A DNA stretch of 64,000 bases from Symbiodinium natans (GCA_905221605.1 CAJNDS010000655.1:23501-87500); one strand, 5' to 3'. Numbered from the stretch's first letter, positions 9,161 through 18,704 are shown. Notes: a model not told the origin generated them from the letters alone. Translations and numbers: made by a program.

Positions 9161-9865
9161 AAACCCCAAGCCCTGCACCGAAAGAAAGCCCAAACCCTAA
9201 GCCCCGCACCACCACAAACCCTTCACCCTGAACCCTAACTCCCCAAAAACCTCGGCTTCTTCTGCTTGGGTCTTGGCGGTTTTGGGGGCCCTGTCGACTC
9301 GAGGTTTAGGGTTTAGGGCTTGCGGTTTCGGTTTAGGGGCAGGGTTTAGGGTTTGGGGTTTCGGGTTTAGGGTTTGGTTTGGGGGTTAGGGTTTAGGGCT
9401 TGCGGTTTAAGGGCCTAAAACCTACAAACCCCAAAACCGACAACTATGGAATATGGCCGGCTCCCTAGAACCGGAGGTTCCCGACCAATCCCAAAACCTC
9501 AAACCGCTAAAACCCTACACCCCTACACTTCCCACAATAAACCGACACCACCACAATCCTAAACTCCCTAAACCACGAATCCCGAACTCCCTAAACTCCC
9601 CAAACCTTTTGCAAGGCACAGGAACCCGAAACCCCAAACCCTATTTCACCCGAAACCCGCCACCCCCAAAACGTCGGTTCTCGGCGGTTTTGGTGGCCCT
9701 GTTGACTCCCGGTTTAGGGTTTGGGGTTTCGGGCTTGGGGTGTAAGGTTTGGGGTTCAGGGTTTGGGGTTTGGGGTTTGGGGTTTAGGGTTTAGGGCTTG
9801 CGGCTTAAGGCCTAAAACCTTAAACCCCAATACTGTCAAAAGTAGCATATGACAATCCTACACCA

Positions 9866-9960
9866 TGCGATGTTCCACGCTTATGCCAACCGTCCTTAGT
9901 AGGGATTATGGTACCCCGTGCTATAATCCTTATTAAGGACTAGTAAGGGGACAAATCGCA
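9866..9960. mobile_element. MITE-like fold-back element, copy B
   Basis: A 95-bp imperfect inverted repeat beginning TGCGAT and ending ATCGCA. It shares the interior TCCTTAGTAGGGATTATGGTACC and its complement with copy A at 3214-3305. Confidence 0.6.
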
Positions 9961-10129
9961 ACCTACAGCCCTGCACTCCCCACCCCTACACCCCTACACC
10001 TCCACAATCCTAAACTCCCTAAACCACTAATCCCGAACTCACTAAACTCACCAAACCTTTTGCAGAGCGCAGGATCCCCTAAACCCGAAACCCGAAACCC
10101 TAAACCCTAAACCCTAAACCCGAAGAAAC

Positions 10130-10183
10130 GTGAATGCCTTCGGAGGGGCTGGTCTGCTCGACAAGTTGACGAGCACTGCGGTG
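10130..10183 (-). CDS. Proposed exon, unknown protein
   Basis: Fifty-four minus-strand bases, exactly 18 codons (HRSARQLVEQTSPSEGIH), with a pyrimidine-rich acceptor (CCTCTTCCTCACGGCAG) and donor CAC|GTTTCT, after which the intron enters the telomere-like array. Among the best splice-site pairs in the region. Function unknown. Confidence 0.5.
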
Positions 10184-10262
10184 CTGCCGTGAGGAAGAGG
10201 GCACGCCATCAAAGTTCGACAGGCCCCAATGTCTTTGGGTGGCAACTAGGGGGAGTTTTTCG

Positions 10263-10392
10263 GAGGTTTAGGGTTTTGAGTTTAGGGTTTAGGGTTTAGG
10301 GTTTAGGGGTTAGGGGTTAGGGGTTAGGGGTTAGGGGTCAGGGGTTAGGGGTTAGGGGTTAGGGGTTAGGGAGTTAGGGGAGTTAGGGGAGT
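10263..10392 (+). repeat. TTTAGGG array turning into GGGGTTA block
   Basis: TTTAGGG units followed by about ten uniform AGGGGTT units. Confidence 0.9.
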
Positions 10393-10665
10393 TTAGGGAG
10401 GCTGGGGAGCTGCAGGAGCTTAGGTCAAGAGGGCTTAGCGAGCTTCAGGGCTTCTGGAAGCTTCGGGCGTCGGGGGCCTAAACGACCAAACGACCCTGCT
10501 CCAGTCTGGTCCCTAAACCCTAAACCCTAAACCCTAAACCCTAGACCCTAATGGTCACTTCAGTGTCAGCAAGCCCCAAGGCAAGGAGTTCTCAACAGTT
10601 GCTAAACAGGGGCCGTAAACTTTAAAGCAGGGTTCTCTGGGGTGGCTATTCTTGTAGAATCCTAC

Positions 10666-10713
10666 GGGGACCAGAAGGGAATACTACTTGCAATTAGTTC
10701 CGACCCAGAGTAG
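10666..10713 (+). repeat. Short dispersed repeat GGACC-family, copy 1
   Basis: GGGGACCAGAAGGGAATACT followed by ACTTGCAATTAGTTCCGACCC. Related copies are at 12551-12604 (GGGACCAAAAGGGAGTGCTA...) and 18039-18080 (GGACCACAAGGGGAATATTA...). Origin unknown; perhaps a small non-autonomous element. Confidence 0.5.
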
Positions 10714-10754
10714 GCTGTAGGACTCAGGGTCTTTAGGGGTTCTGAGTTGGGTTG

Positions 10755-11096
10755 CGGTTTAGGGTTTAGGGTTTAGGGTTTAGGGTTTAGGGTTTAGGGT
10801 TTAGGGTGTAGGGTTTAGGGTTTAGGGTCTGGGGTTTAAGGTTTAGGGTTTAGGGTTTAGGGTTTCGGGTTTAGGGTTTAGGGTTTAGGGTTTAGGGTTT
10901 AGGGTTTAAGCTTTAGGCTTTAGGCTTTAGGGTTTAGGGTTTAGTGTTTAGGGTTTAGGGTTTAAGCTTTAGGCTTTAGGCTTTAGGGTTTAGGGTTTGG
11001 GGCTTAGGGTTTAGGGTCTGGGGTTTAGGGTTTGGGGTTTAGGGTTTAGGCTTTAGGATTTCGGGTTTGGGGTTTAGGGTTTAGGGTTTAGGGATC
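10755..11096 (+). repeat. Long TTTAGGG-type array
   Basis: About 340 bases, the longest mixed array here, with blocks of AGGCTTT, TTTCGGG and GGGTCTGG variants. A plus-strand CCCGAAACCC block follows at once. Confidence 0.95.
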
Positions 11097-11607
11097 CGAA
11101 ACCCGAAACCCCGGACCCTAAACTCACCACTTCGCGGATTTTGGCTCCAGGGCTTCGAGCTGGGGGTTTTGGAGCTAATATCCCAGCGGTTCTAGGCCCT
11201 GCGTCCTCTTATGGTGGTCGTGATCTAGCTTGCGGAACATTTCGTGACGTTTAGCGTGCCACAAGGGCCAACAATTTCAAAATCCTCTAGGCCCAACAGG
11301 AATAAACACGGTGCACATTTTGCATAAAGGGGCTTATGGGGAACCTAAACCCTTAGCTTAAACCCCGAACCCTGAAGCATAAGCGATGGCATGTGGGCTC
11401 CCCATTTTTGAGTTTGTTGGCTTTGTGCTTCAGGGTTTACGGTTTCGGGTTCAAGGTTTAGGGGGGCTTTGGGCCTAGGTGCTAAACACCAAAACCTGGA
11501 TACTGAACCCACAATACCACCCCACCCAACATGCAAGGTCCCGCGCACCCTGCAGAGTCTGACTATTTTTAGCAAAGCCAGCGGCGAACAAGAATCTGTG
11601 ACTGTGG

Positions 11608-11727
11608 CCTAAACCCTAAACCCTAAACCCCAAACCCCAAACCCCAAACCCGCCCAAACCCTAAACCCTAAACCCTAAACCCTAAACCCTAAACCCTAAA
11701 CCCCAAACCCCAAACCCCAAACCCTAA
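11608..11727 (-). repeat. CCCTAAA/CCCCAAA array
   Basis: Plus-strand CCCTAAA and CCCCAAA units in alternating uniform blocks. The proposed donor G|GTTAGGG of the exon at 11729-11790 lies at its edge. Confidence 0.95.
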
Positions 11728-11728
11728 C

Positions 11729-11790
11729 CGAACATCGCTGCTGAACCAAGAGTGGCTCAAGAGGACTGTTTCACAGGCCCTGGAGCTGCA
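11729..11790 (-). CDS. Proposed exon, unknown protein
   Basis: A 62-base minus-strand segment open as CSSRACETVLLSHSWFSSDV between acceptor TGCGCGCTGCGAG and donor CG|GTTAGG. The intron begins inside the telomere-like repeat. No family recognised. Confidence 0.45.
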
Positions 11791-11941
11791 CTCGCAGCGC
11801 GCAAGAGAAGATACAAAAGGCAGGTACCCTTCTCCCTAAACCCTAAACCCTAAACCCTAAACCCTCTCAGAGGCTCTAGCGCCCAGGGCTCCACAACCCT
11901 ACAACCCTCAACCCTAAATTAGAACCCCTAAACCCCGAAGC

Positions 11942-12001
11942 CTGCGGCGCACGGCACTTCATCAGGGCTCGTGCCTTTCCAAAAGGCGGCAGGGTTCAGG
12001 G
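11942..12001 (-). CDS. Proposed exon, unknown protein
   Basis: A 60-base minus-strand segment open as ALNPAAFWKGTSPDEVPCAA with a weak acceptor (TTCACGAAAG) and a GC-type donor (G|GCTTCG). The plus-strand TTTAGGG-type array 12023-12155 lies above it. Confidence 0.4.
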
Positions 12002-12022
12002 CTTTCGTGAAGGTTCATGAGA

Positions 12023-12155
12023 CTAAGGGTTTAGGGCTTAGGGTTTAGGGTTCAGGGTCTAGGGTTTAGGGTTTGGGGATTAGGGTTTGTGGTTTACAGT
12101 TCAGGGTTTTGGGTTTACAGTTTAGGGTTTAGGGTTTAGGGTTTAGCGTTCTGGG
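12023..12155 (+). repeat. Degenerate TTTAGGG-type array
   Basis: TTTAGGG, GGGTTCA and TTTACAG variants on the plus strand. Confidence 0.85.
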
Positions 12156-12421
12156 TTTCGAACCAAACCTGGGCCAGACCTAGAGTTGAGGGCAGTCCGT
12201 TAGGATGTGCTTAAGCTCACCCTAAAAAACCTTAAACCAGTATCTCGAAAGCCCAAAGCCCTAAGTGCGGATGCGTTTTAAGAACATGCAACTTGAAGAA
12301 GAAGGCCTTCAAGCCCCTTGAAAAAGCCTTTGGGTGCAGGGCTTAGTGGGCATCGGAGGACATCGCGTCTGCCGAGTTTTGGGTTTAGGGTTTAGGGTTT
12401 TGGGTTTTGGGTTTAGGGCTC

Positions 12422-12489
12422 CCGGTGTGGCTTCCGTAGCGGCCTGGCTGCTGGGGCAGCTTCTCTTCACAGTCCTCCGGGGCGGCCTC
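12422..12489 (-). CDS. Proposed exon, unknown protein
   Basis: A 68-base minus-strand segment open as EAAPEDCEEKLPQQPGRYGS, after a long pyrimidine-rich acceptor (TTCCGCCTCTTCTGAAAG) and before a GA-type donor (GG|GAGCCC) that leads into CCCTAAA sequence. The plus strand is open as well, but without matching splice sites. Confidence 0.45.
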
Positions 12490-13072
12490 CTTTCAGAAGA
12501 GGCGGAAGAAGGGTCAAGGGTTTTGTGGGGTTTTTCTTGAGTGTACGAATAAAGGGACCAAAAGGGAGTGCTATTAGCAATTATTTCGACCCCAAAAGTA
12601 GTCTCTGTGGGGCTCGGTGACCGCGGCTCCGGTTTGGGGCGCCTCAGGGGTTTAGGATTACGTCGGAAGGCCGTTATTTCACGTTGAATCCTCAAACACG
12701 ATCCCAGGATGGCCTTTTAACCCCTCTGACAAACATAGGGTCCTCTTAAACCCAAGAAGGGAAAATGTAAAATACCCCTACCTAGGATCATAGGTTGGAA
12801 CAACTGACACCCCAGGGTGTCGGGATAGGGTTGTAGGCTTCAGGGTTTCGGGTTTAGGGCCGGCGTCGGGCTTCCTGCTGACTCTACTCTGTCATATGCA
12901 GGAGTCTATCTAAAGGCCCTAAGCCCTGAACCCTAAACCATAAACCGTGCGAACCTTGCGTGCTGGCGTGCTGGCGTGCTGGCGTGCTGCCATTCCGACA
13001 GAAAGCCAGGAGAACATGCAATTTCTGCACGGCGTGTGTTCAGAGACTCCATCCCCATCGACCTTTGGGCTG

Positions 13073-13192
13073 AGGGTTTAGGGTTTAGGGTTTGGGGTTT
13101 AGGGTTTAGGGTTTAGGGTTTAGGGTTTAGGGTGTATAGGGTTTAGGGTTTAGGGTTTAGGGTTTAGGGTTTAGGGCTAGGGTTTCGGGCTC
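13073..13192 (+). repeat. (TTTAGGG)n array
   Basis: Mostly perfect units. Below it, 12991-13070 is open on the minus strand (SLNTRRAEIACSPGFLSEWQ) and runs into a four-copy GCGTGCTG repeat at 12955-12988; coding status unclear. Confidence 0.9.
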
Positions 13193-13262
13193 AAGGGTTT
13201 GCGGGGTCATCGGGGTGACAGGCTATCGGGATTGAAGGCGATAGGGTTTAAGGTCCATCTAC

Positions 13263-13337
13263 CCATCTCGTAGACGCCTAGACAAAAGCGAACTTCCCAG
13301 GCACACTCCCAACCCTGGCAAAGCTCTTCTCCTGGGG
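13263..13337 (-). CDS. Proposed exon, unknown protein
   Basis: A 75-base minus-strand segment open as PGEELCQGWECAWEVRFCLG then VYEM. Canonical GT-AG borders: acceptor GGCTTAGTTGCAG, donor ATGG|GTAGAT. Function unknown. Confidence 0.5.
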
Positions 13338-13525
13338 CTGCAACTAAGCCAGAAAGGACCCCCCCTTTAATGATGGCAATGCATGCAACATGAACCTACT
13401 TTGAACTCCCTGGGTTTTGGCTTAAGGGTCGAGTTGAGGCTTTGCCCTAAACCCTGGGCCCCAAAAGCACAACCCTGTTTGAGTTGAGGGCTTGGGGGGA
13501 ACGTTCGGCCGACCCTCCGACGAAT

Positions 13526-13598
13526 AAACCCCAAACCCCAAACCCTAAAACCCTAAACCCTAAACCCCAAACCCCAAACCCCAAACCCTAAACCCTAC
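13526..13598 (-). repeat. CCCTAAA/CCCCAAA array
   Basis: The exon at 13601-13687 ends three bases above, so the proposed intron starts GTGTAGGGTTTAGGG. Confidence 0.95.
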
Positions 13599-13600
13599 AC

Positions 13601-13687
13601 AGGCCACGCCTGAAGAATCCGCTGCTTCTCAGGCAGCGAGGACTCGAAGAGAACCGTGAATGACTTGTAAGCCAAGGCCTCGGTTTG
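13601..13687 (-). CDS. Proposed exon, unknown protein
   Basis: An 87-base minus-strand segment, 29 codons, reading QTEALAYKSFTVLFESSLPE and then KQRILQAWP. Donor CCT|GTGTAG; acceptor CTCAACAAGAG. The sequence is convincingly protein-like (amphipathic, no low complexity). It may belong to one gene with the segments at 13967-14128 and 14333-14455. No family recognised. Confidence 0.55.
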
Positions 13688-13696
13688 CTCTTGTTG

Positions 13697-13845
13697 AGGG
13701 GTTTAGGGTTCGGGGTTGAGGGTTTAGGGTTTTCAGGGTTTAGGGTTTAGGGCTCAGGGCTTTGGGTTTCGGATTTAGGGTTTAGGGTTTAGGGTCTAAG
13801 GTTTAGGGCATAGGGTTTAGGCTTTAGGGTGTGGGGCCTCATGAT
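13697..13845 (+). repeat. Degenerate TTTAGGG-type array
   Basis: TTTAGGG with GGGCTCA, TTTTCAGGG and GGTCTAAG variants. A further short block is at 13924-13970. Confidence 0.85.
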
Positions 13846-13966
13846 TTGGGGTTCAAGTTATGTTTGTGCTGTCCAAGGTCAAGGCCCCCCTCTACCCCCC
13901 AAACCGCAAGCGCCTTTCAACCCTGTTTAGGGTTTAGGGTTTAGGGTTTGGGTTTAGGGCTTAGGG

Positions 13967-14128
13967 TCCATCAAAAAAATCCTCAAAGCTTCTAGCTTTC
14001 AGCATCCTGTTCAAAAAAGGCTTTGTTATCCCACTGTTGTAACAGTAGGAGGCAGTATCCCTGGACCCTGAATTTCGCTCATCCGCTCCAACGCCTCCCT
14101 CCCACCTGCCTGAGACCCAGTTCACGGC
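13967..14128 (-). CDS. Proposed coding segment, one or two exons
   Basis: On the minus strand one frame is open for about 54 codons from acceptor CTTCAACGCGAG (AVNWVSGRWEGG ... NRMLKARSFEDFFDG). Another reading is two exons, since a strong acceptor (CTACTGTTACAACAG) lies inside and gives WDNKAFFEQ before a GA-type donor. Either way the region looks coding. Product unknown. Confidence 0.45.
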
Positions 14129-14242
14129 CTCGCGTTGAAGTTTTTAAGCAGGGTTCAGTTAGGGGTGTTTAGGGCGGTTAAGGGGGGTTTGGTGTCTTTA
14201 GAAGCTTGAAGTTAAAAGGGGTTCAAGGAGGTTTAAGGTTGG

Positions 14243-14300
14243 GATGTTCCCCCTTATACTAACTTCTACTAACAGTCCTTCGTAGTACTCCTTGGGGAAG
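14243..14300. mobile_element. MITE-like fold-back element, partial copy C
   Basis: GATGTTCCCCCTTATACTAAC and ACTAACAGTCCTT match the left half of copies A and D. The right arm is missing. Confidence 0.5.
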
Positions 14301-14332
14301 CTTAGGGGGTTTTAGGTTTTGGGGGCTCTCGC

Positions 14333-14455
14333 CTCCAAGATTTCCACCCTCTCTGAGCGCCCCTGCGGTGAAGACGACCAGCAGGCCTACGATCTGCAGG
14401 GTTGTGATGGAGTGGCCGAACCTGAGACGCACATGCTTCCACGAGTAGAGGGCGC
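14333..14455 (-). CDS. Proposed exon with a membrane-like helix
   Basis: The minus strand is open as ALYSWKHVRLRFGHSITTLQ followed by IVGLLVVFTAGALREGG. Residues SITTLQIVGLLVVFTAGA could be a transmembrane segment. The acceptor is CATACAAG; the donor may be G|GTGGAA or a GC site slightly later. The plus strand is also open over this segment. Possibly the same gene as 13601-14128. Confidence 0.45.
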
Positions 14456-14481
14456 CTTGTATGGGTTCTTAATTAAATTCT

Positions 14482-14789
14482 GGGGTTTAGGGTTTAGGGT
14501 TTAGTTTAGGGTTTAGGGTTTAGGGTTTAGGGTTTAGGGTTCAGGGTTCAGGGTTTGGGGTTTGGGGTTTAGGGTTTAGGGTTTAGGGTTTAGGGTTTAG
14601 GGTTTAGGGTTTAGGGTTTAGGGTTTAGGGTTTAGGGTTTAGGGTTTAGGGTTTAGGGTTTAGGTGTTAGGGTTTAGGGTTTAGGGTTTAGGGTTTAGGG
14701 TTTAGGGTTTAGGGTTTAGGGTTTAGGGTTTAGGGTTTAGGGTTTAGGGTTTAGGGTTTAGGGTTTAGGGTTTAGGGTTTAGGGTTTAG
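14482..14789 (+). repeat. Longest uniform (TTTAGGG)n array
   Basis: About 43 units, nearly all perfect, broken only by GGGTTCA and TTTGGGG units at 14538-14570 and one TTTAGGTGTTAGGG at about 14660. Confidence 0.97.
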
Positions 14790-14889
14790 GCCCTGGACTG
14801 CCCAAATCCTCGAAGAGGATTTCGGGACTTTGGGTTTCAGAGATCAGGGCCTAGGAAACCGAACCCATCTGCGGGGCCGCCCTGGTGTG

Positions 14890-15138
14890 CTGTAGGGTTG
14901 TAGCCTTAGGGTCTTAGGGTTGGTCTTAGGGCATTAGGGCCTTAGATTCTTAAGGTCGTAGGGTCTTAGGGTGGTGTTAGGGTGTTAGGGTCTTAGGGTC
15001 TTAGGGTCTCAGGGTCTTAGGGTCTTAGGGTCTTAGGGTCTTAGGGTCTTAGGGTCTTAGGGTCTTAGGGTCTTAGGGTCTTAGGGTCTTAGGGTCTTAG
15101 GGTCTTAGGGTCTTAGGGTCTTAGGGTCTTAGGGTTCA
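14890..15138 (+). repeat. 8-base GGTCTTAG array
   Basis: About 20 perfect tandem GGTCTTAG units (14985-15133) preceded by degenerate ones. A telomere-like variant that has amplified as a pure block. Confidence 0.95.
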
Positions 15139-16182
15139 GGGTTCAGGCGACGGACCATAAATCCTAAACCCGCTTCAAAGAGATGTGCAGCCACGCATTT
15201 CGCTCGTTCGTGTAGCTTCGTCGCCCTACACATAAACTGCTTGGTCCCCAATCCCACTAACAAGCAGGGCCACCCTCTTGCTTGGATCAGCAGAAGCCTC
15301 CATTCACATGTGCCTCTTGTGACTGCTAGCCTGAGGGTTTAGGGGTGCCAGGCTTAGGGAGCTAAGCCCCCAAGCTAAGCCCCCAAGCTTTGAAGCCTAG
15401 GCACGAAACCGAAACCCTAAAACCCAAGGCTGCAAACCCAAAGCCCCGAACCCCCGAAACCCCGAGCCCGCAATGGCCCCTCAAAGAAACAGCTCCCCAA
15501 GTGCGGGACTGCGCGTACGACCCCAAAATGGAGAAGACCTTGCAGGCCAGTGAAAGAGAAAAAGAGGGCTTCAGGATTCTTGGTGTGTTAGAGGGGGTTA
15601 GGGTTGAGGGTTTAAGCTTCAGGCTTAAACAGGTAAAACTCCAAACCCTAAGAACCACAGGGACTGAATTGCTGGGGGGCAGGAATGGGTACCCCAAAAT
15701 TCTCCACCCCTAACCCCTATAGCAAACTGGAATCCTGGGCCGAATTCCCGAAACACCTCGGGTGCTAATTCGAAATCCCCAGCAAGCCTAGGGCTCAGAA
15801 TTGTTCAGGGCTTCGGGCACTTGAGGCCGCAACACGTGGAGAAAGGTGAGTGGTGGGCCTTAGGGGCTCAGGGTTTTGGGTTGAGGTTAGGTTGAGGGTT
15901 ACCACGTATGCAAGGTGACCCTAGCACACACAGCGCCTGCCGCACGTTCATCGTCGCAGCGTAGGCCAAGGCGCCGAACTCTTGCACCTTCCCCGGCCAC
16001 GTGCTATAAAGCTGAAGCAAGGGACCCTCCAAACCCCACACCCAAATCGACACCTAAAACCCTGAACTCTGAACCCTCCTGAAGCCCCAAATCCCTCAAC
16101 CCTGGACTCTCAACCAAAACCCCTAAAGCCCTAGAGCAACAAACCTCTCAACCATAGGCCCCCAAATCCTCAACCGTCTCTG
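15139..16182. other. Spacer with possible minus-strand exon
   Basis: At about 15217-15290 the minus strand is open as ASADPSKRVALLVSGIGDQ after an AG, ending at GTGTAG, which may be a donor or a stop. The rest (15300-16182) is GC-rich unique sequence with degenerate telomere-like words and no gene I can support. Confidence 0.3.
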
Positions 16183-16260
16183 GGGTTTAGGGTTTAGGGT
16201 TTAGGGTTTGGGGTTTGGGGTTTGGGGTTTGGGGTTTGGGGCTGTGGGTTAGGTTTTGGG
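16183..16260 (+). repeat. TTTAGGG/TTTGGGG array
   Basis: A uniform TTTGGGG block follows three TTTAGGG units. An (AT)n microsatellite lies at 16361-16394 in an AT-rich patch (16345-16480). Confidence 0.9.
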
Positions 16261-16360
16261 GGTTAGGCTTTTCGGTTTCACTTGCCACCTGCGCGAAGAT
16301 GAAGAACTGGCTCACCACCGCCTCAATCGAAAGAATAGGGTTCTAGGGGGTTATTGTTGC

Positions 16361-16394
<34 letters not shown>

Positions 16395-16582
16395 GATACA
16401 GTGTTTATTTAATTAGTTAAGTATTTATTTGTGTGTTTTTTGCTTATTATGCTTTTATTTGTTCATGCATTTATTTAGGGGCCATAAGGGAAGACTGCTA
16501 GTAACCCCTGACTGCAAGTTGCCGGTGAGGAACTCTACGCCCTCGAAACCCTAAACCCAAAACCCTAAACCCTGAACCCCAA

Positions 16583-16705
16583 ACCCTCACAACCCTCACA
16601 ACCCTCACAACCCTCACAACCCTCACAACCCTCACAACCCTCACAACCCTCACGACCCTCACAACCCTCACAACCCTCACAACCCTCACAACCCTCACAA
16701 CCCTC
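16583..16705 (-). repeat. 9-base CCCTCACAA minisatellite
   Basis: Thirteen to fourteen tandem CCCTCACAA units (one CCCTCACGA). It lies inside a CCCTAAA-like context (16547-16800) and can be read as an expanded variant of it. The long Arg-Val-Val reading frame across it is an artefact of the repeat. Confidence 0.95.
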
Positions 16706-16868
16706 AGCCCCAGACCCTAAAGCCTAACCCTAAGCCCTAAACACTAAATGCGAAACCCTAAACCCTAAACCCAAAACCCTAAACCCGAAACCCTAAACCT
16801 TCACAAGGATTCCGGCGGGATTCAAGGGTCGTTGTCCAGTGGTTCGGGTTTAGGGCTTAGGGCTGTTT

Positions 16869-17185
16869 AGGGTTCTAGGGTTCTAGGGTTCTAGGGTTCT
16901 AGGGTTCTAGGGTTCTAGGGTTCTAGGGTTCTAGGGTTCTAGGGTTCTAGGGTTCTAGGGTTCTAGGGTTCTAGGGTTCTAGGGTTCTAGGGTTCTAGGG
17001 TTCTAGGGTTCTGGGGTTCTGGGGTTCTGGGGTTCTGGGGTTCTGGGGTTCTAGGGTTCTAGTAGGGTCTAGGGTTTAAGGTTTAGGGTTTAGGGCTTAG
17101 GGCTTAGGGCTTAGGGCTTAGGGCTTAGGGCTTAGGGCTTAGGGCTTAGGGCTTAGGGCGTAGGGCTTAGGGTTTGGGATTAGCG
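16869..17185 (+). repeat. TTCTAGGG (8-base) array followed by GGGCTTA array
   Basis: About 17 perfect GGTTCTAG units, then five GGTTCTGG units, then TTTAGGG and about ten GGGCTTA units up to 17165. Three different unit types sit side by side, each uniform. Confidence 0.95.
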
Positions 17186-17202
17186 CAGTGCTACGTGTGT
17201 GG

Positions 17203-17379
17203 TCACATGCACGTTTGTTTTCCTGAAAGAAGTTCGACAGGGACAGCTTTTCCGGTGCTGGGTCCATCTCTCTCGATGCCTTTCAGTGCAGATTTCTGCA
17301 GCGTGTGCTGTAAGCACATGAGCGCATACTGCTTTCTGAATTCATACCTTGCAATAGGCACGTCCCGTGGACCTTCAGC
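17203..17379 (-). CDS. Proposed terminal exon with stop codon, unknown protein
   Basis: A 177-base minus-strand segment, 58 codons plus TGA at 17203-17205. It reads AEGPRDVPIARYEFRKQYAL...CLQHTLQKSALKGIERDG...VPVELLSGKQTCM. The acceptor is pyrimidine-rich (TTCCTCTTCTTTCGTGAG). An internal GTATGA could also serve as a donor. Family unknown. It marks the 3' end of a gene whose upstream exons may include those at 17467-17504 and 17631-17672. Confidence 0.55.
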   Translation of the reverse strand, partial: AEGPRDVPIARYEFRKQYALMCLQHTLQKSALKGIERDGPSTGKAVPVELLSGKQTCM

Positions 17380-17466
17380 CTCACGAAAGAAGAGGAAGGG
17401 TTTGGGGTTCAGGGTTTAGGGCTTAGGGTTCAGGGTTTAGGAGTTTAGGGTTTAGGGTTAAATCCC

Positions 17467-17504
17467 CTCCAAGGATGTATCGGAGAAAGAAGATGGAAAC
17501 CAAC
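17467..17504 (-). CDS. Proposed micro-exon, hydrophobic
   Basis: The minus strand is open as LVSIFFLRYIL after acceptor ACGCCCGCGAG. It could be part of a membrane helix. The donor is unclear (GGAGGGGATT). Confidence 0.35.
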
Positions 17505-17563
17505 TCGCGGGCGTAGGCTCAAAGCTTGGGAACGAAGGAGGTCCGCGCAGTGTGACAAGAACC

Positions 17564-17630
17564 CGAAACCCTAAACCCTAAACCCTAAACCCTAAACCCT
17601 AAACCCTAAACCCTAAACCCTAAACCCTAC
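17564..17630 (-). repeat. (CCCTAAA)n array
   Basis: Nine perfect units. The minus-strand donor of the exon at 17631-17672 reads AA|GTAGGGTTTAGGG, that is, the intron starts in the array. Confidence 0.95.
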
Positions 17631-17672
17631 TTGGGATGCTGGCCGAGGCAGATAGCACGGCCGTGTCCTTGG
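17631..17672 (-). CDS. Proposed micro-exon
   Basis: Forty-two minus-strand bases open as KDTAVLSASASIP with a textbook acceptor (CTCTGACTCCTGCAG) and donor A|GTAGGG. Product unknown; possibly joined to 17467-17504 and 17203-17379. Confidence 0.45.
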
Positions 17673-17689
17673 CTGCAGGAGTCAGAGGT

Positions 17690-18704
17690 TCTTCTCAGAG
17701 GGAAGGCCCCGGTGCTAGAAGAGGATACAGGAGCAAACGGACCCCCCTAAATCCCCCTAATTGGGGAACCCCCCTGTTTGTTTCAGCTGCATATATCTTC
17801 ATCTAAGCTGATAGCTCCCCGAACCCGGTTCTAACGCGAACCATGCGGCCACCATGGAGGCAGTTATTGTACGGAGTGTAGAAACGAGAGCAGCGGCCCC
17901 AGCAGGCAATTGTTTTTGTGAAGCGAGTGCGGCTTGAGGCTCACGACGCTCGGAACCGTTCTGCCACTACCACAAATCAATTTGGGGTTGCCTTAATGAT
18001 TTGAATAGGATCTTGGAGTCATTATAGTATAAAGAAGATGGACCACAAGGGGAATATTACTAGCTATTCCGGCCCCTATATTGTGCAAGAAAAAGATGCA
18101 AGGACAGCCTCATAAAGCCAAGCCTGCGACAAGCGAAGAGCTTACCAGCAACCTAGCCTGCCACAATCACAACCTGTGAGCCATAGCACTTACCCATACG
18201 CAGACCGAATAGCCTCGGAAAGTCTTGTTGGTTTTGCTAGCATAAGACGCGAGTGCAGATGCACAAGAGCCACCGGTTCCAAAGAGTCGAACAGTACAGG
18301 CGACCCATTCCCTCTCCGGGTCGTACCCTTCCAAAACACCACATTCTGAAACAGCCTCAAGCCAAACATTGCAAGCTGCAAATGTCCCGGATCTCTCGCC
18401 CTCCCCTCCCCACCCCCGCCCCCCAACCCCCCCCACCCCCCAAACCACTAAACCTTAGCCTCTGGAATGCCAACGACCGAGGCGCCGTGGCGAAGACGTG
18501 GTGCCGAAAAAGAAAATCGATGCAGCTCCTGGGTCAGGATTTGGGTCTTCGGGTTTTACCGTTTAGGGTCCAGAGCTTCAGGTTTATAGGTTAAGGCGGT
18601 TAAGGGTGGGACCCTAAGCGAAAACTTGCGCGCAAGGAGAGGCGAAAGCTCAGCAAGATGGGGCAAGTCAGGGTAGGTACGGGTGGGTCCAGCGCGTTGG
18701 GGGA
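17690..18704. other. Spacer without an assigned gene
   Basis: Mostly unique sequence with few telomere-like words. It includes copy 3 of the GGACC short repeat (18039-18080). At 18167-18448 two minus-strand frames are open together (for example NVVFWKGTTRR), followed by GTAAGT at about 18195, a strong donor sequence. I could not decide between the frames or identify a product. Confidence 0.3.

Noticed and set aside
14890-15138. CRISPR-like array
   Set aside because: This and all other arrays are direct tandems of 7-9 bases without spacers.
16498-16698. Open frame of Arg-Val-Val repeats on the minus strand
   Set aside because: It is produced entirely by the 9-base CCCTCACAA tandem repeat. 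Many other frames at array edges ending in LNPKP or GLGFRV are similar artefacts.
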